Assembly: GCA_015075075.1 (NCBI GenBank) | Contig: JABTVA010000012.1 | Span: 1 to 64,000 of the forward strand | Length of the DNA stretch: 64,000 nt | Direction: 5' to 3' | Source: Deltaproteobacteria bacterium | GTDB taxonomy: Bacteria; Desulfobacterota; GWC2-55-46 | Shown here: piece after piece, positions 42,762-53,085 of the stretch | Layout: each line of letters begins with the position of its first letter | Position numbering within the stretch: position 1 is the first letter of the stretch | Translations under genes and position numbers: made by a program | Notes under the pieces: generated by a model | Database searches by the model: none | What the model saw: the letters and a program-made list of their open reading frames with translations, nothing else | What the model was told of the DNA's origin: nothing

Positions 42762-44286
42762 GGCTGAAAAGACCTTCTACGTCACCACGCCGATTTATTA
42801 CGTAAACGACGTGCCGCACATAGGGCACGCCTATACTACCATCGCCGCGGACTGCATAGCCCGTTTCAAGAGGCTCAAGGGGTTCGATGTCCTATTCGCG
42901 ACTGGCACTGACGAACACGGCCAGAAGGTCGAGAAGGCGGCTGCGGCTGCCGGGCTCGCGCCTCTGGATTTCGCCTCGGGCGTGGGGCAGAGGTTCAAGG
43001 ACCTCTGGGCCAGGCTCAATATCACGAACGACGACTTCATAAGGACTACCGAGGAAAGGCACCTTAAGGCGGTCTCCAGGCTCTGGGAGACTGTGCAGGC
43101 AAAGGGCGACATATACCTCGGCGAGTGCGAGGACTGGTACTGCACCCCGTGCGAGAGCTTCTGGACCGACAAACAGCTTAAGGACGGCAAATGCCCGGAC
43201 TGTGGCCGCCCTGTCGAGAAGCTCAAGGAGCCGAGCTACTTCTTCAGGCTCTCCAGATACGGCGAGCCGCTCCTTAAACATATTGAGGAGAACCCGGGCT
43301 TCATAAGGCCAGAGAACAGGAGAAACGAGGTCGTCTCTTTTCTCAGGGAAGGGCTCCGCGATTTAAGCGTAAGCAGGACCACCTTCAAGTGGGGCATACC
43401 GGTGCCCGGCGACCCGGCGCACGTCATGTACGTCTGGTTCGACGCGCTCACCAATTACCTGACCGCGACCGGTTACCCGGACGATATGGGCCGGAGCAAA
43501 AGGTGCTGGCCCGCGGACCTGCACCTCATCGGAAAGGACATACTCCGCTTCCACGCGGTCTACTGGCCCGCCTTTCTCATGGCCGCTGGGATCGAGCCGC
43601 CGAAAGAGGTCTTTGCCCACGGCTGGTGGACCATCGAGGGGCAGAAGATGAGCAAATCCAAAGGCAATGTGGTCGACCCCTGGGCAACTGCCGAGAAGTT
43701 CGGGGTGGACGCCTTCCGCTATTTCCTTTTGCGCGAGGTGCCGTTCGGGGTCGACGGGGACTTTTCCGAGAAGGCCCTTGTAGGGAGGCTCAATAGCGAC
43801 CTCGCGAACGACCTGGGGAACCTCTTGAGCAGGTCGGTCACCATGATAGAGAAGTACAGGGGCGGTGTCGTCCCCTCGGCGGATCCGGTTGAGAGGGAAG
43901 AGCTTGAGGGTAGGATCAGGTCCCTTTTTAAAGAGCTCCCGCACCAGTATGAGGAGAAGATGAACGGGCTCTCTTTCCACGAGGCCCTCGGAAAGGCCTG
44001 GACAATCGTAAGGGAGCTCAATATGTACGTCGATAAGGCCGCTCCGTGGAAGGAAAAGGACGAGGCGACCCTCTCGGCTGTGCTGGCGACCCTCGCCGAG
44101 GGGCTCCGGATAATAGCGGTATACGCATGGCCCGTTATCCCGGAGTCTGCCCAAAAGATATGGGAAAGCCTCGGGCTTGAAAATGACATAGGAAAGGCAA
44201 GATTCGACGAGGCCGTGGCCTGGGGTAATACGCTTTCAGGCCTCAAGGTCAAAAAAACACCCCCGCTCTTCCCGAGGGTGCAGTAG
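42754..44286 (+). CDS. metG: Methionyl-tRNA synthetase
   Basis: 510 residues from the ATG at 42754, which overlaps ricT by eight bases. The class I signature is TPIYYVNDVPHIGHAYTTIA. A Cys knuckle is CTPCESFW...CPDCGRPVE, and the KMSKS loop lies in WTIEGQKMSKSKGNVVDPW. The C-terminal anticodon domain ends without the EMAP/Trbp111-like dimerisation domain present in some MetRS. It charges tRNA-Met and initiator tRNA. The frame is open farther upstream only within the ricT tail, so the MPEAEKTFYV start is chosen. Confidence 0.96.
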   Translation: MPEAEKTFYVTTPIYYVNDVPHIGHAYTTIAADCIARFKRLKGFDVLFATGTDEHGQKVEKAAAAAGLAPLDFASGVGQRFKDLWARLNITNDDFIRTTEERHLKAVSRLWETVQAKGDIYLGECEDWYCTPCESFWTDKQLKDGKCPDCGRPVEKLKEPSYFFRLSRYGEPLLKHIEENPGFIRPENRRNEVVSFLREGLRDLSVSRTTFKWGIPVPGDPAHVMYVWFDALTNYLTATGYPDDMGRSKRCWPADLHLIGKDILRFHAVYWPAFLMAAGIEPPKEVFAHGWWTIEGQKMSKSKGNVVDPWATAEKFGVDAFRYFLLREVPFGVDGDFSEKALVGRLNSDLANDLGNLLSRSVTMIEKYRGGVVPSADPVEREELEGRIRSLFKELPHQYEEKMNGLSFHEALGKAWTIVRELNMYVDKAAPWKEKDEATLSAVLATLAEGLRIIAVYAWPVIPESAQKIWESLGLENDIGKARFDEAVAWGNTLSGLKVKKTPPLFPRVQ

Positions 44287-44287
44287 T

Positions 44288-44510
44288 AGTACCCCTCTTT
44301 TTTAAAGGAGGAAGATTTAAAAGCTCTGATTAATTCATTGTCGTCATTGCGAGCGCAGCGAAGCAAACTCATCCTTAAGTAAATTATGCGTTTGGAGATT
44401 GCTTCGGAGCTAAAGCTCCTCGCAATGACAACTGAAACGAGAATTATCGGAGTTCTTAATATGAATCATAATCCCCCTTCCTTCCTTTTTGAAAGGTAGG
44501 GAATTTAATA
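44288..44510. repeat. Family E repeat (E3) containing a nested CATTGCGAG hairpin (D1)
   Basis: CCCCTCTTTTTTAAAGGAGG at the left and CCCCCTTCCTTCCTTTTTGA at the right recall E1 and E2. Between them, 44342-44431 is a different hairpin: CGTCATTGCGAGCGCAGCGA faces AGCTCCTCGCAATGACAAC, with GAAGCAAACTC facing GAGATTGCTTC. The CATTGCGAG...GAAGCAATC type is widespread in bacterial genomes. The gap between metG and tatD holds no gene. Confidence 0.65.
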
Positions 44511-44566
44511 AAAGGCTCTCATTTAAAAACGATACCTTTTGACGCGTTAGTGTTTTTAATTTGCTG

Positions 44567-45982
44567 ATGGAAAAACCATATCTGATCGACAGCCACGCCC
44601 ACCTCGACGACCCGCGGTTCGCGGACGACCTCGAAGAGGTCATAACCAGGGCCAAAGAAGCGGGGCTCAAGAAGATAATCACGGTAGGGTGCTGGAGCAA
44701 GAAGGACGGCTTCGAAAAGCCCATGGAGCTTGCCTCGAAGTACGACCTCCTCTATCTTGCGCTCGGGGTGCACCCGCACGACTCCAGGGACGCCGCAGGC
44801 AAGGCCCCCTGGGCCGAGATAAGAAAGTTCGCGCTCGGAGAGGACGCCGCCGCGGCAAAAAAGCTCGTGGCAATAGGCGAAACCGGGCTCGACTACTATT
44901 ACGACCACTCGCCCAAAAAGGCGCAGAAGGACGCGTTCGTAAAGCAGATAAGGCTTGCGAGGGAACTGAACCTCCCGCTCATCATACATACGAGGGACGC
45001 GGAGTCCGACACCCTCGACATACTCCGCTCCGAGGGGGCGGGGGAGACAGGCGGGGTCTTCCATTGCTTCTCGGGCACGAAGGAGACCGCGAAGGCCGCC
45101 CTGGACATGGGCTTCCACCTCTCCTTTACGGGTGTCGTCACCTTCTCCAAGGCCGAGGCCCTTCGCGAGGTCGTAAAGACCGTTCCGATAGAGAAGATGC
45201 TCGTCGAGACAGACTGCCCCTATCTCGCGCCCGAGCCTTACAGGGGCCGGAGGAACGAGCCTTCGTTCGTGCTTGAGACCGCGAGGGAGATAGCGGCGAT
45301 AAAGGGCTTGAGCGTAAACGACGTATCGAGGATAACGAGCCTGAACGCCGAGGAGCTCTTCGGCCTCCGGGGCGGAACGGACAAGGCCCGGATAGCATAT
45401 CCCATAAGGAATTCGCTTTACCTAAATATAACCAACAGGTGCTCGAACCACTGCACCTTCTGCGCCAAGTTCAAGTCATATACGGTCAAGGGGCATTACC
45501 TGAGGCTACGCGAGGAGCCTACCTTTGCCGAGATAATCTCCGCCATAGGCCCGGACCCGGAGGAGAAGTACGACGAGATAGTCTTCTGCGGCTTCGGGGA
45601 GCCGCTGATAAGGCTCGATATCGTCAAAGAGGTCGGGATGTACCTTAAGCGGAGGGGCTGCAGGATCCGGATAGACACCGACGGCCTGGCGAACCTCGTC
45701 CACGGGAGGAACGTGCTGCCGGAACTGAAGTTCGTGGACTGCGTTTCCGTGAGCCTCAACGCCCCGGATTCCAAGACCTACCAGAAGCTCGTCAAGACCC
45801 CCTTCAAGGACGACGCCTTTCCCGCCATACTCTTTTTCCTGAGAGAAGCGAAGAAGCACATATCGAAGGTCGTGGCAAGCGTGGTCGCCGTGCCAGGCCT
45901 CGATATCGAGGCCTGCCGGAAGGTAGCCGAGGACGAGCTGGGGGTTAAGTTCAGGGTGAGGGAGTATAATACGGTAGGGTAA
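44567..45982 (+). CDS. TatD-family hydrolase fused to TatD-linked radical SAM domain
   Basis: 471 residues from the ATG at 44567. The TatD metal-dependent hydrolase fills about 1-260: YLIDSHAHLDD, ALGVHPHDSRD, AIGETGLDYYYDHSP, LPLIIHTRDAESDTL, VFHCFSGTKE and VETDCPYLAPEPYRG. The radical SAM part follows (about 270-471): IRNSLYLNITNRCSNHCTFC, with a C-x3-C-x2-C cluster motif, FCGFGEPLIRLD (the GGE-like motif), RIRIDTDGLANLVHG, and VSLNAPDSKTYQKL. The two activities are usually separate neighbouring genes, and the TatD-linked radical SAM family is known. The substrate of the radical SAM half is unknown. The 388-bp element F2 follows 16 bases after the stop. Confidence 0.92.
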   Translation: MEKPYLIDSHAHLDDPRFADDLEEVITRAKEAGLKKIITVGCWSKKDGFEKPMELASKYDLLYLALGVHPHDSRDAAGKAPWAEIRKFALGEDAAAAKKLVAIGETGLDYYYDHSPKKAQKDAFVKQIRLARELNLPLIIHTRDAESDTLDILRSEGAGETGGVFHCFSGTKETAKAALDMGFHLSFTGVVTFSKAEALREVVKTVPIEKMLVETDCPYLAPEPYRGRRNEPSFVLETAREIAAIKGLSVNDVSRITSLNAEELFGLRGGTDKARIAYPIRNSLYLNITNRCSNHCTFCAKFKSYTVKGHYLRLREEPTFAEIISAIGPDPEEKYDEIVFCGFGEPLIRLDIVKEVGMYLKRRGCRIRIDTDGLANLVHGRNVLPELKFVDCVSVSLNAPDSKTYQKLVKTPFKDDAFPAILFFLREAKKHISKVVASVVAVPGLDIEACRKVAEDELGVKFRVREYNTVG

Positions 45983-45998
45983 GTTTTTTTGTTGCCCG

Positions 45999-46386
45999 AA
46001 GCCCTTTTCCGCGCTGCCGCGCGGATAGAGGGTAAGGGCTCGCTTGTTATCTGCCTCCCCCACCACGTGAACGGGCCCCTGAAGTCGCTTCGCTCCTACA
46101 GCCTCGGCCCGTTCACGCTCTTCCTCCCTTATACTTCGCTCGCCCTTACCCTCCGGGGTTTGTTTCAGGACAAGAAATCTTACATCCTTAGTTGTTTTGC
46201 ATTTCAAACCACCCAGGGGCATAAGGCGGAGCGAACATAGGGATAGGGGAGGGCGGGCGAGGCAGGGCAGCAGGAGCGAGGCCCCGAAGCGGGCCGAGCG
46301 ACATAAGGGCCGAGCCCGGAGGAAGGAGGCGGAAAGAAAGCGGAGCCTTATGCCCAAAAAGAGCGCGGCAGCGCGCAAAGGCTTTT
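45999..46386. repeat. Family F 388-bp structured element (F2)
   Basis: Same plan and same length as F1. Outer ends are CCTTTTCCGCGCTGCCGCGC and GCGCGGCAGCGCGCAAAGG. Arm I is closed by GAGGGTAAGGGC (46028-46039) with GCCCTTACCCTC (46142-46153), a perfect 12-bp stem. Inside it, CGTGAACGGGCC (46066-46077) pairs with GGCCCGTTCACG (46106-46117), also perfect. Arm II is closed by GGGCATAAGGC (46217-46227) with GCCTTATGCCC (46345-46355), perfect. Several stem differences from F1 are matched on both sides. No coding potential is seen. Confidence 0.87.
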
Positions 46387-46472
46387 GCACAATCTCACGC
46401 AATCCGGAAAGGGCAGCTACGTTTGTCATCAGAAAGTATTCGCTTTGCGAATCCACCCCTCCAATCCTTCTT

Positions 46473-46501
46473 TTGACACTACATCCCCTTGATGGTATCC
46501 T
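46473..46501 (+). promoter_or_regulatory. Candidate promoter of era
   Basis: TTGACA at 46473-46478 and TATCCT at 46496-46501 with a 17-base spacer. The transcript would begin just before or within repeat B5, placing that hairpin in the era leader. Confidence 0.6.
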
Positions 46502-46516
46502 CACCCATTGGAGTGG

Positions 46517-46677
46517 CAGGCTGCTGAAAAAGTCCATCTGCGTCGAAGGCTACGTCGCTGGACACTCCGGCGTACGCGAAAAGTTCGCCTCATTCCCAGT
46601 TCCCCTGTTCCAATTGGGGCCTCGCACCTGGAACTTTTTGAGCAGCCTGAATAAAAAACGGGGTTTTTCAGCAAGCT
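46517..46677. repeat. Family B repeat (B5) in the era leader
   Basis: Left end CAGGCTGCTGAAAAAGTCC and right end GGAACTTTTTGAGCAGCCTG are complementary, and a second TTTTTCAGCAAGCTGG closes the unit. The middle differs from B2 (CCAGTTCCCC, CCAATTGG), but GCGTACGCGAAAAGTTCGCC keeps a palindromic centre. Confidence 0.75.
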
Positions 46678-46688
46678 GGTAGAAGCTT

Positions 46689-47553
46689 ATGTCATTCAAG
46701 TCAGGTTTCGTTTCCATAATAGGCAGGCCCAACGCGGGCAAGTCCACGCTCTTGAATAGCGTCCTCGGCGAGAAGATATCCATCGTCTCGCCCAAGCCGC
46801 AGACGACCCGGAACGTCGTAAGGGGCATCAAGAACCTCGAAGGCTGCCAGATGGTCTTCATAGACACGCCCGGCATACACAAGGGCAAGGCCTCCTTAAC
46901 GAACGGATGGTAAGGGAGGCTGTCGCGTCATTAAAGGACGTGGACGCCGTGGTCCTCCTTGTCGAGGCCGACAGGCCCGTTACGGACGAGGACAGGCACA
47001 TAATCAACTCGCTTAAGGGCCTCAAGTGCCCTGTCATTCTCAGGTAAACAAGGTAGACAGGATAGACAAGCGGCAGATACTCCCGCTTATCCACGAATAT
47101 TCGAAGATGTACTCGTTCAGGAAGTGATACCTTTCGGCGCTAAAGGAGAGGGTGAGCTCTTGTCGGTACGCTCTCGGCCCTCATGCCCGAGGTCCAAAAT
47201 ACTTCGGACGACGTCCTTACCGACGTGCCCAGAGGTTCATAGCCGCGGAGATAGTGAGGGAGAAGGTCTTTCTATTCGTCCGCGAGGAGATACCCTACTC
47301 GGTCGCCGTGGTCGTGGACAAGTTCATTGAGAAGAAGGGGCTCATATCCATAACCGCCACCATAAACGTCGAGAGGGAGTCCCAGAAGGGCATAATCATC
47401 GGCAAGGGCGGGTCCATGCTCAAGAAGATAGGCACTTCCGCGCGCGAGGAGATAGAGAAGCTCCTCGGCTCCAGGGTTTTTTTGGAGCTGTTCGTCCGCG
47501 TCCAGAAGGAGTGGACAAAGAAGCCGGGCGCGCTGAAGGAGTTCGGTTACTGA
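46689..47553 (+). CDS. era: GTPase Era, frame broken between 46900 and 47215
   Basis: The start [20 protein letters not shown] gives G1. [10 protein letters not shown] and [14 protein letters not shown] give G2 and G3. After one lost A in the run at about 46900 the frame continues with [20 protein letters not shown], then shifts again before the [20 protein letters not shown] (NKxD) piece. The KH domain is intact: [40 protein letters not shown] and [10 protein letters not shown]. About 290 residues in total, normal for Era. It binds 16S rRNA during 30S assembly. Four or so small deletions are needed, best read as consensus errors in an essential gene. Confidence 0.92.
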
Positions 47554-47619
47554 GCCCTTCCCTGCATTATCGTAAGTATCTGTCGCAATCATGAAAGGAG
47601 TCCAGGCGTAAGCATCGTT

Positions 47620-48930
47620 ATGAAACCGGTCGTAGCTATCGTCGGCAGGCCCAACGTGGGGAAGTCGACCCTTTTTAACAGGCTCCTCGGCAGGAAACGG
47701 GCCATCGTGCACGACATGCCGGGGGTAACGAGAGACCTGAATTTTGCCGACATGGACGAAGGAGGCCGCCAGTTCACCCTCGTGGACACCGGCGGCTTCG
47801 AATCCGTTACCGAAGATATCGTCCTTGCCCAGGTGCGGGAGCAGGCCCGTCTCGCTATCGAGGACGCCGACCTCATAGTGTTCGTCATGGACGGCAGGGC
47901 CGGACCTGCCCCGGACGATATCGAGCTCGTAGGGATGCTCAGGAAATCAGGAAAGCCGGTCGTGTACGCCGTAAACAAGATAGACACGCCCAGGTATGAA
48001 GCCCTCGCTATGGAGTTTTACTCGCTCGGCATAGGCGAGGTGCTGGCGATATCCGCCGAGCACGGAACGGGCATAAACGAGCTCCTGGACGCGGTGCTCG
48101 AAAGGCTCCCGGAGAAGGCCCCGGCCCCGGAGGACGAGGATAGGGTGAGGGTCGCGATAGTGGGAAGGCCCAATGTCGGAAAGTCCTCGCTCCTTAACCG
48201 TATAACCGGAAGGCCCAGGGCCATAGTGAGCGCGGTCGCAGGAACGACCAGGGACCCTGTGGACATGCCCGTAGACCTCGACGGCAGGAAGTACCTTTTC
48301 ATCGATACCGCGGGTATCAGGAGGAAGAGCAAGGTCAGCATGACGGTCGAGACCTACTCGGTCATGGAGGCCATCAGGTCGATAGAGCGGTGCGACGTGG
48401 CCATCCTCGTGGTAGACGGCAAGGACGGCATAACCTCGCAGGACGAGAAGATAGCTGGCCTAATAGAAGACAGGAAAAAATGCTGCATCGTCCTCGTAAA
48501 CAAGTGGGACCTCGTGGAGAAGGACACGCGGACCGCCGACTACGCGGCGGATACCATAAGGAAAAAGCTCCCGTTCATCTCCTACGCGCCGGTAATATTC
48601 GTCTCGGCCCTCACGGGCCAGAGGGTGCCGAGGATACTCGAGACAGTGGACGCGCTCGTCGAAAAGTCAAGGAGGCAGGTGGCCACCTCGGCCCTGAACA
48701 GCGCCCTTGAATCCGTGGTCTCAAGGTTCGGCCCGCACGCCTTCAGGGGCAAGGAAGTGAAGTTCTATTACGCCACCCAGGTCGGCACCGCGCCGCCTGC
48801 CTTCATAATCTTCACCAACCACCCGGAGGGCGTCGAGGACTCCTACCAGCGGTACCTGGCGTCGGGACTCCGGGAAACACTCGGGCTCGAGGAGGTCCCC
48901 TTGAGGCTCGTTTTCAGGGAAAGACATTGA
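47620..48930 (+). CDS. der: GTPase Der (EngA)
   Basis: 436 residues, intact. Two tandem GTPase domains: the first with VAIVGRPNVGKSTLFNRLLG, DTGGF and NKID, the second with VAIVGRPNVGKSSLLNRITG, DTAGIRRKSK and NKWDLVEK. A C-terminal KH-like domain follows (VRFGP-like SRFGPHAFRGKEVKFYYATQ). It acts in 50S ribosome assembly. It follows era by 66 bases and precedes yihY by three. Confidence 0.97.
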   Translation: MKPVVAIVGRPNVGKSTLFNRLLGRKRAIVHDMPGVTRDLNFADMDEGGRQFTLVDTGGFESVTEDIVLAQVREQARLAIEDADLIVFVMDGRAGPAPDDIELVGMLRKSGKPVVYAVNKIDTPRYEALAMEFYSLGIGEVLAISAEHGTGINELLDAVLERLPEKAPAPEDEDRVRVAIVGRPNVGKSSLLNRITGRPRAIVSAVAGTTRDPVDMPVDLDGRKYLFIDTAGIRRKSKVSMTVETYSVMEAIRSIERCDVAILVVDGKDGITSQDEKIAGLIEDRKKCCIVLVNKWDLVEKDTRTADYAADTIRKKLPFISYAPVIFVSALTGQRVPRILETVDALVEKSRRQVATSALNSALESVVSRFGPHAFRGKEVKFYYATQVGTAPPAFIIFTNHPEGVEDSYQRYLASGLRETLGLEEVPLRLVFRERH

Positions 48931-48933
48931 GGG

Positions 48934-49785
48934 ATGAGGGAACTGGTATCCGTCGCCCGTGAGGGGATAAGGATATTCATGCGGACAGGCGGCTCGACGA
49001 ACGCCGCCGCCATTTCCTTCTACGCCTTCTTTTCGCTCATACCCGTCATGTTCTTAGTGACCGCCGGGGTCGGCTTCGTCCTCGGCGCGAATCCCGAGCT
49101 CCAGGAAAGGGTCGTGGGCATGGTGAGCGAGAGCCTTCCCTACCTGAGCGACACTATAATCAGCGAGCTCGATGAGCTTTCGGAGAACTGGAGGACCTTC
49201 GGCTGGATAGGCCTCCTCTCGCTCGTCTTCGCGGCGGAGTTCGTGATGGGCGCGATGGTCCGGGCGCTTACCGCGATATTCGGCACGGAAAAGAGCTTCG
49301 GGATACTCCGCACAAGGCTCATAGGCCTCTTTATGATACTCCTCGCCATCCTGGCCGCGCTCTCATCCGTGGCCGTTACCGCCCTGTCGTACACCATCCA
49401 GGACCTCAATACCGGAATACAGGGGCTCCAGTACGTTTTTAATCTTCTTTCGCTCCTGCTGTTCGGGCTCATACTGCCCTTCCTGCTGGTGGCCGGCATA
49501 ATAGCCGTGGTCTTCAGGGTGCTTGCGAGGGCAAACCTGGATTTCAGGCACGCCTTCCTGGGCAGCATGGTCTTCGCCGTCCTATGGGAGGCGGCAAAAC
49601 AGCTCTTCGCCCTCTACGTAGCGAACTTTCAGAGTTATAATAAGTTCTACGGCTCCATAGGCGCGCTCATGATACTCCTCATGTGGATATACTATTCCGC
49701 GAGCCTGTTTCTTCTTTCGGCGTCGGTTGCCAGGGCCGCTTACCTCGCCTCGGGGTCGAGGCGGACGACGCGGCGAGCACATTGA
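48934..49785 (+). CDS. YihY/BrkB family inner-membrane protein
   Basis: 283 residues with six predicted TM helices. Family markers are the N-terminal AAISFYAFFSLIPVMFLVTA, the GWIGLLSLVFAAEFVMGAMV helix, the central LLSLLLFGLILPFLLVAGII, and the C-terminal FYGSIGALMILLMWIYYSAS with FLLSASVARA. The family was once annotated as RNase BN; its true function is unclear (possible transport or envelope role). It starts three bases after der. Confidence 0.9.
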   Translation: MRELVSVAREGIRIFMRTGGSTNAAAISFYAFFSLIPVMFLVTAGVGFVLGANPELQERVVGMVSESLPYLSDTIISELDELSENWRTFGWIGLLSLVFAAEFVMGAMVRALTAIFGTEKSFGILRTRLIGLFMILLAILAALSSVAVTALSYTIQDLNTGIQGLQYVFNLLSLLLFGLILPFLLVAGIIAVVFRVLARANLDFRHAFLGSMVFAVLWEAAKQLFALYVANFQSYNKFYGSIGALMILLMWIYYSASLFLLSASVARAAYLASGSRRTTRRAH

Positions 49786-49834
49786 AAACCGTGGTCTTTA
49801 CGGGGGTTACGTGCTTTTGTGGCCGAGATTTTTA

Positions 49835-49863
49835 TTGTAAAACGGCGAAATCTGTGACACAAT
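49835..49863 (+). promoter_or_regulatory. Candidate promoter of ftsH
   Basis: TTGTAA (49835-49840), 17 bases, then CACAAT (49858-49863), in an AT-rich stretch 50-80 bases before the ftsH ATG. Matches to consensus are moderate, and no heat-shock-type box is seen. Confidence 0.45.
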
Positions 49864-49912
49864 TATTCGTATTTAAGTTGCGATGAAAACTACTCATTAC
49901 ATAGGAGCATAG

Positions 49913-51788
<1,876 letters not shown>

Positions 51789-51820
51789 CCTGGCCCCGCT
51801 CCACAACCTATCCATAAAGC

Positions 51821-51850
51821 AGGCCGGACGCCCTGAGGCGTCCGGCCTTT
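51821..51850 (+). terminator. Intrinsic terminator after ftsH
   Basis: AGGCCGGACGCC and GGCGTCCGGCCT pair perfectly over 12 bp with a four-base loop, followed by TTTAACCCTT. It lies 33 bases after the corrected ftsH stop and separates ftsH from folP. Confidence 0.8.
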
Positions 51851-51882
51851 AACCCTTAAAACATATTATTCCGGATTTTCCA

Positions 51883-53085
51883 TTGAGGTTGCCCGTACGG
51901 TGTCTTGAGATCTTTTCAGCCGAGAGCTCAGAGAGAGAAATGGAGCGGATCGGAGTCGACCCCGCCGGGGTCCGCATAATGGCCCCGAAGCATTTCCATT
52001 ACAACCTGAAGATAGAGGGGCTCACCCCGGCAGAGGCGAATATCCTGAAGCAGGACGCACTTTCCATCGGGGGCGAGGCCGCGGTCGCATGGGGGACGGT
52101 CTCTTCGGCAGTAGAGCGGACCGGCGCCGTAGTCTCGGGCACGCTCAGGCAGATAAACGACCTCATAGGCAAGCTCGAATGCCAGCCTTTCGGCCTACCG
52201 GAGGTCGCTGGCTCGCTCAGGAGGGCCTTAGGTAACAGGGACCTCCAAACCTGGTCCGTCCGGGGCCGGAAACGGAGCTTCGAGGTCGGCCCCCGCACGG
52301 TCATAATGGGGATATTGAACGTTACCCCGGATTCCTTCTCGGACGGAGGGAGGTTCCTGGACTTCGACGCCGCAGTCCGCAGGGGGCTTGAGATGCTCGA
52401 AGATGGCGCGGACTGGATAGACGTAGGCGGCGAGTCCACGAGGCCCGGGGCCGAGCCGGTCGATGCGGCTTCCGAGGCCGCCCGGGTCGTCCCGGTCATA
52501 GAGGCCCTCTCAAAAGCGGGGGCGACCGTATCCGTCGATACGACAAAGGCGGAGGTCGCCGGGGCGGCCCTTGAGGCCGGGGCCTCCATCGTAAACGATA
52601 TAAGCGCCATGTCGTTTGACGAGAGGATGGCGGAAGTGGTCGCGGAAAGCGGGGCGCCGGTCGTCCTAATGCACACGAGGGGCACGCCCGGGACCATGCA
52701 GCTCGACACCTCATACGATGACCTCATGGGGGAGGTCTACGGCTGGCTGCATTCGAGAATCGAATACGCCATATCAAAGGGGATAGACCCCGAGAGCACT
52801 ATCATAGACCCCGGCATCGGCTTCGGGAAGTCAGGCGAGGGCAATATAGAGATATTGAAGAGGCTAAGGGAGCTTAAGTCGCTGGGCAGGCCCGTTCTCG
52901 CGGGTCCTTCGAGGAAGTCCTTCCTCGGGAAGTTCTCGACCGGCGAGGGGGCGGGAGAGAGGCTTCCGGCGACGCTGGCGGCCCTGGCCGTGTCGGTCCT
53001 GAACGGCGCCTCCATACTCAGGGTGCATGACGTAAGGGAAGCCAGGGAGGCTTCCGCGCTCGCGGACGCGGTGGCTCAATTGTGA
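51883..53085 (+). CDS. folP: Dihydropteroate synthase with N-terminal extension
   Basis: 400 residues from a TTG at 51883. The DHPS TIM barrel begins near residue 135: VIMGILNVTPDSFSDGGRFL, ADWIDVGGESTRPGAEPVD, VSVDTTKAEVAG, ASIVNDISAMS, VLMHTRGTPGTMQ, IDPGIGFGKSGEGN and LAGPSRKSFLG. The first 135 residues form a separate domain (HFHYNLKIEGLTPAEANILK, ALSIGGEAAVAWGTV, TLRQINDLIGKLECQPFGLP) that occurs in a subset of DHPS proteins. It condenses pABA with hydroxymethyl-dihydropterin pyrophosphate. Its stop overlaps the cdaA start by four bases. Confidence 0.94.
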   Translation: MRLPVRCLEIFSAESSEREMERIGVDPAGVRIMAPKHFHYNLKIEGLTPAEANILKQDALSIGGEAAVAWGTVSSAVERTGAVVSGTLRQINDLIGKLECQPFGLPEVAGSLRRALGNRDLQTWSVRGRKRSFEVGPRTVIMGILNVTPDSFSDGGRFLDFDAAVRRGLEMLEDGADWIDVGGESTRPGAEPVDAASEAARVVPVIEALSKAGATVSVDTTKAEVAGAALEAGASIVNDISAMSFDERMAEVVAESGAPVVLMHTRGTPGTMQLDTSYDDLMGEVYGWLHSRIEYAISKGIDPESTIIDPGIGFGKSGEGNIEILKRLRELKSLGRPVLAGPSRKSFLGKFSTGEGAGERLPATLAALAVSVLNGASILRVHDVREAREASALADAVAQL

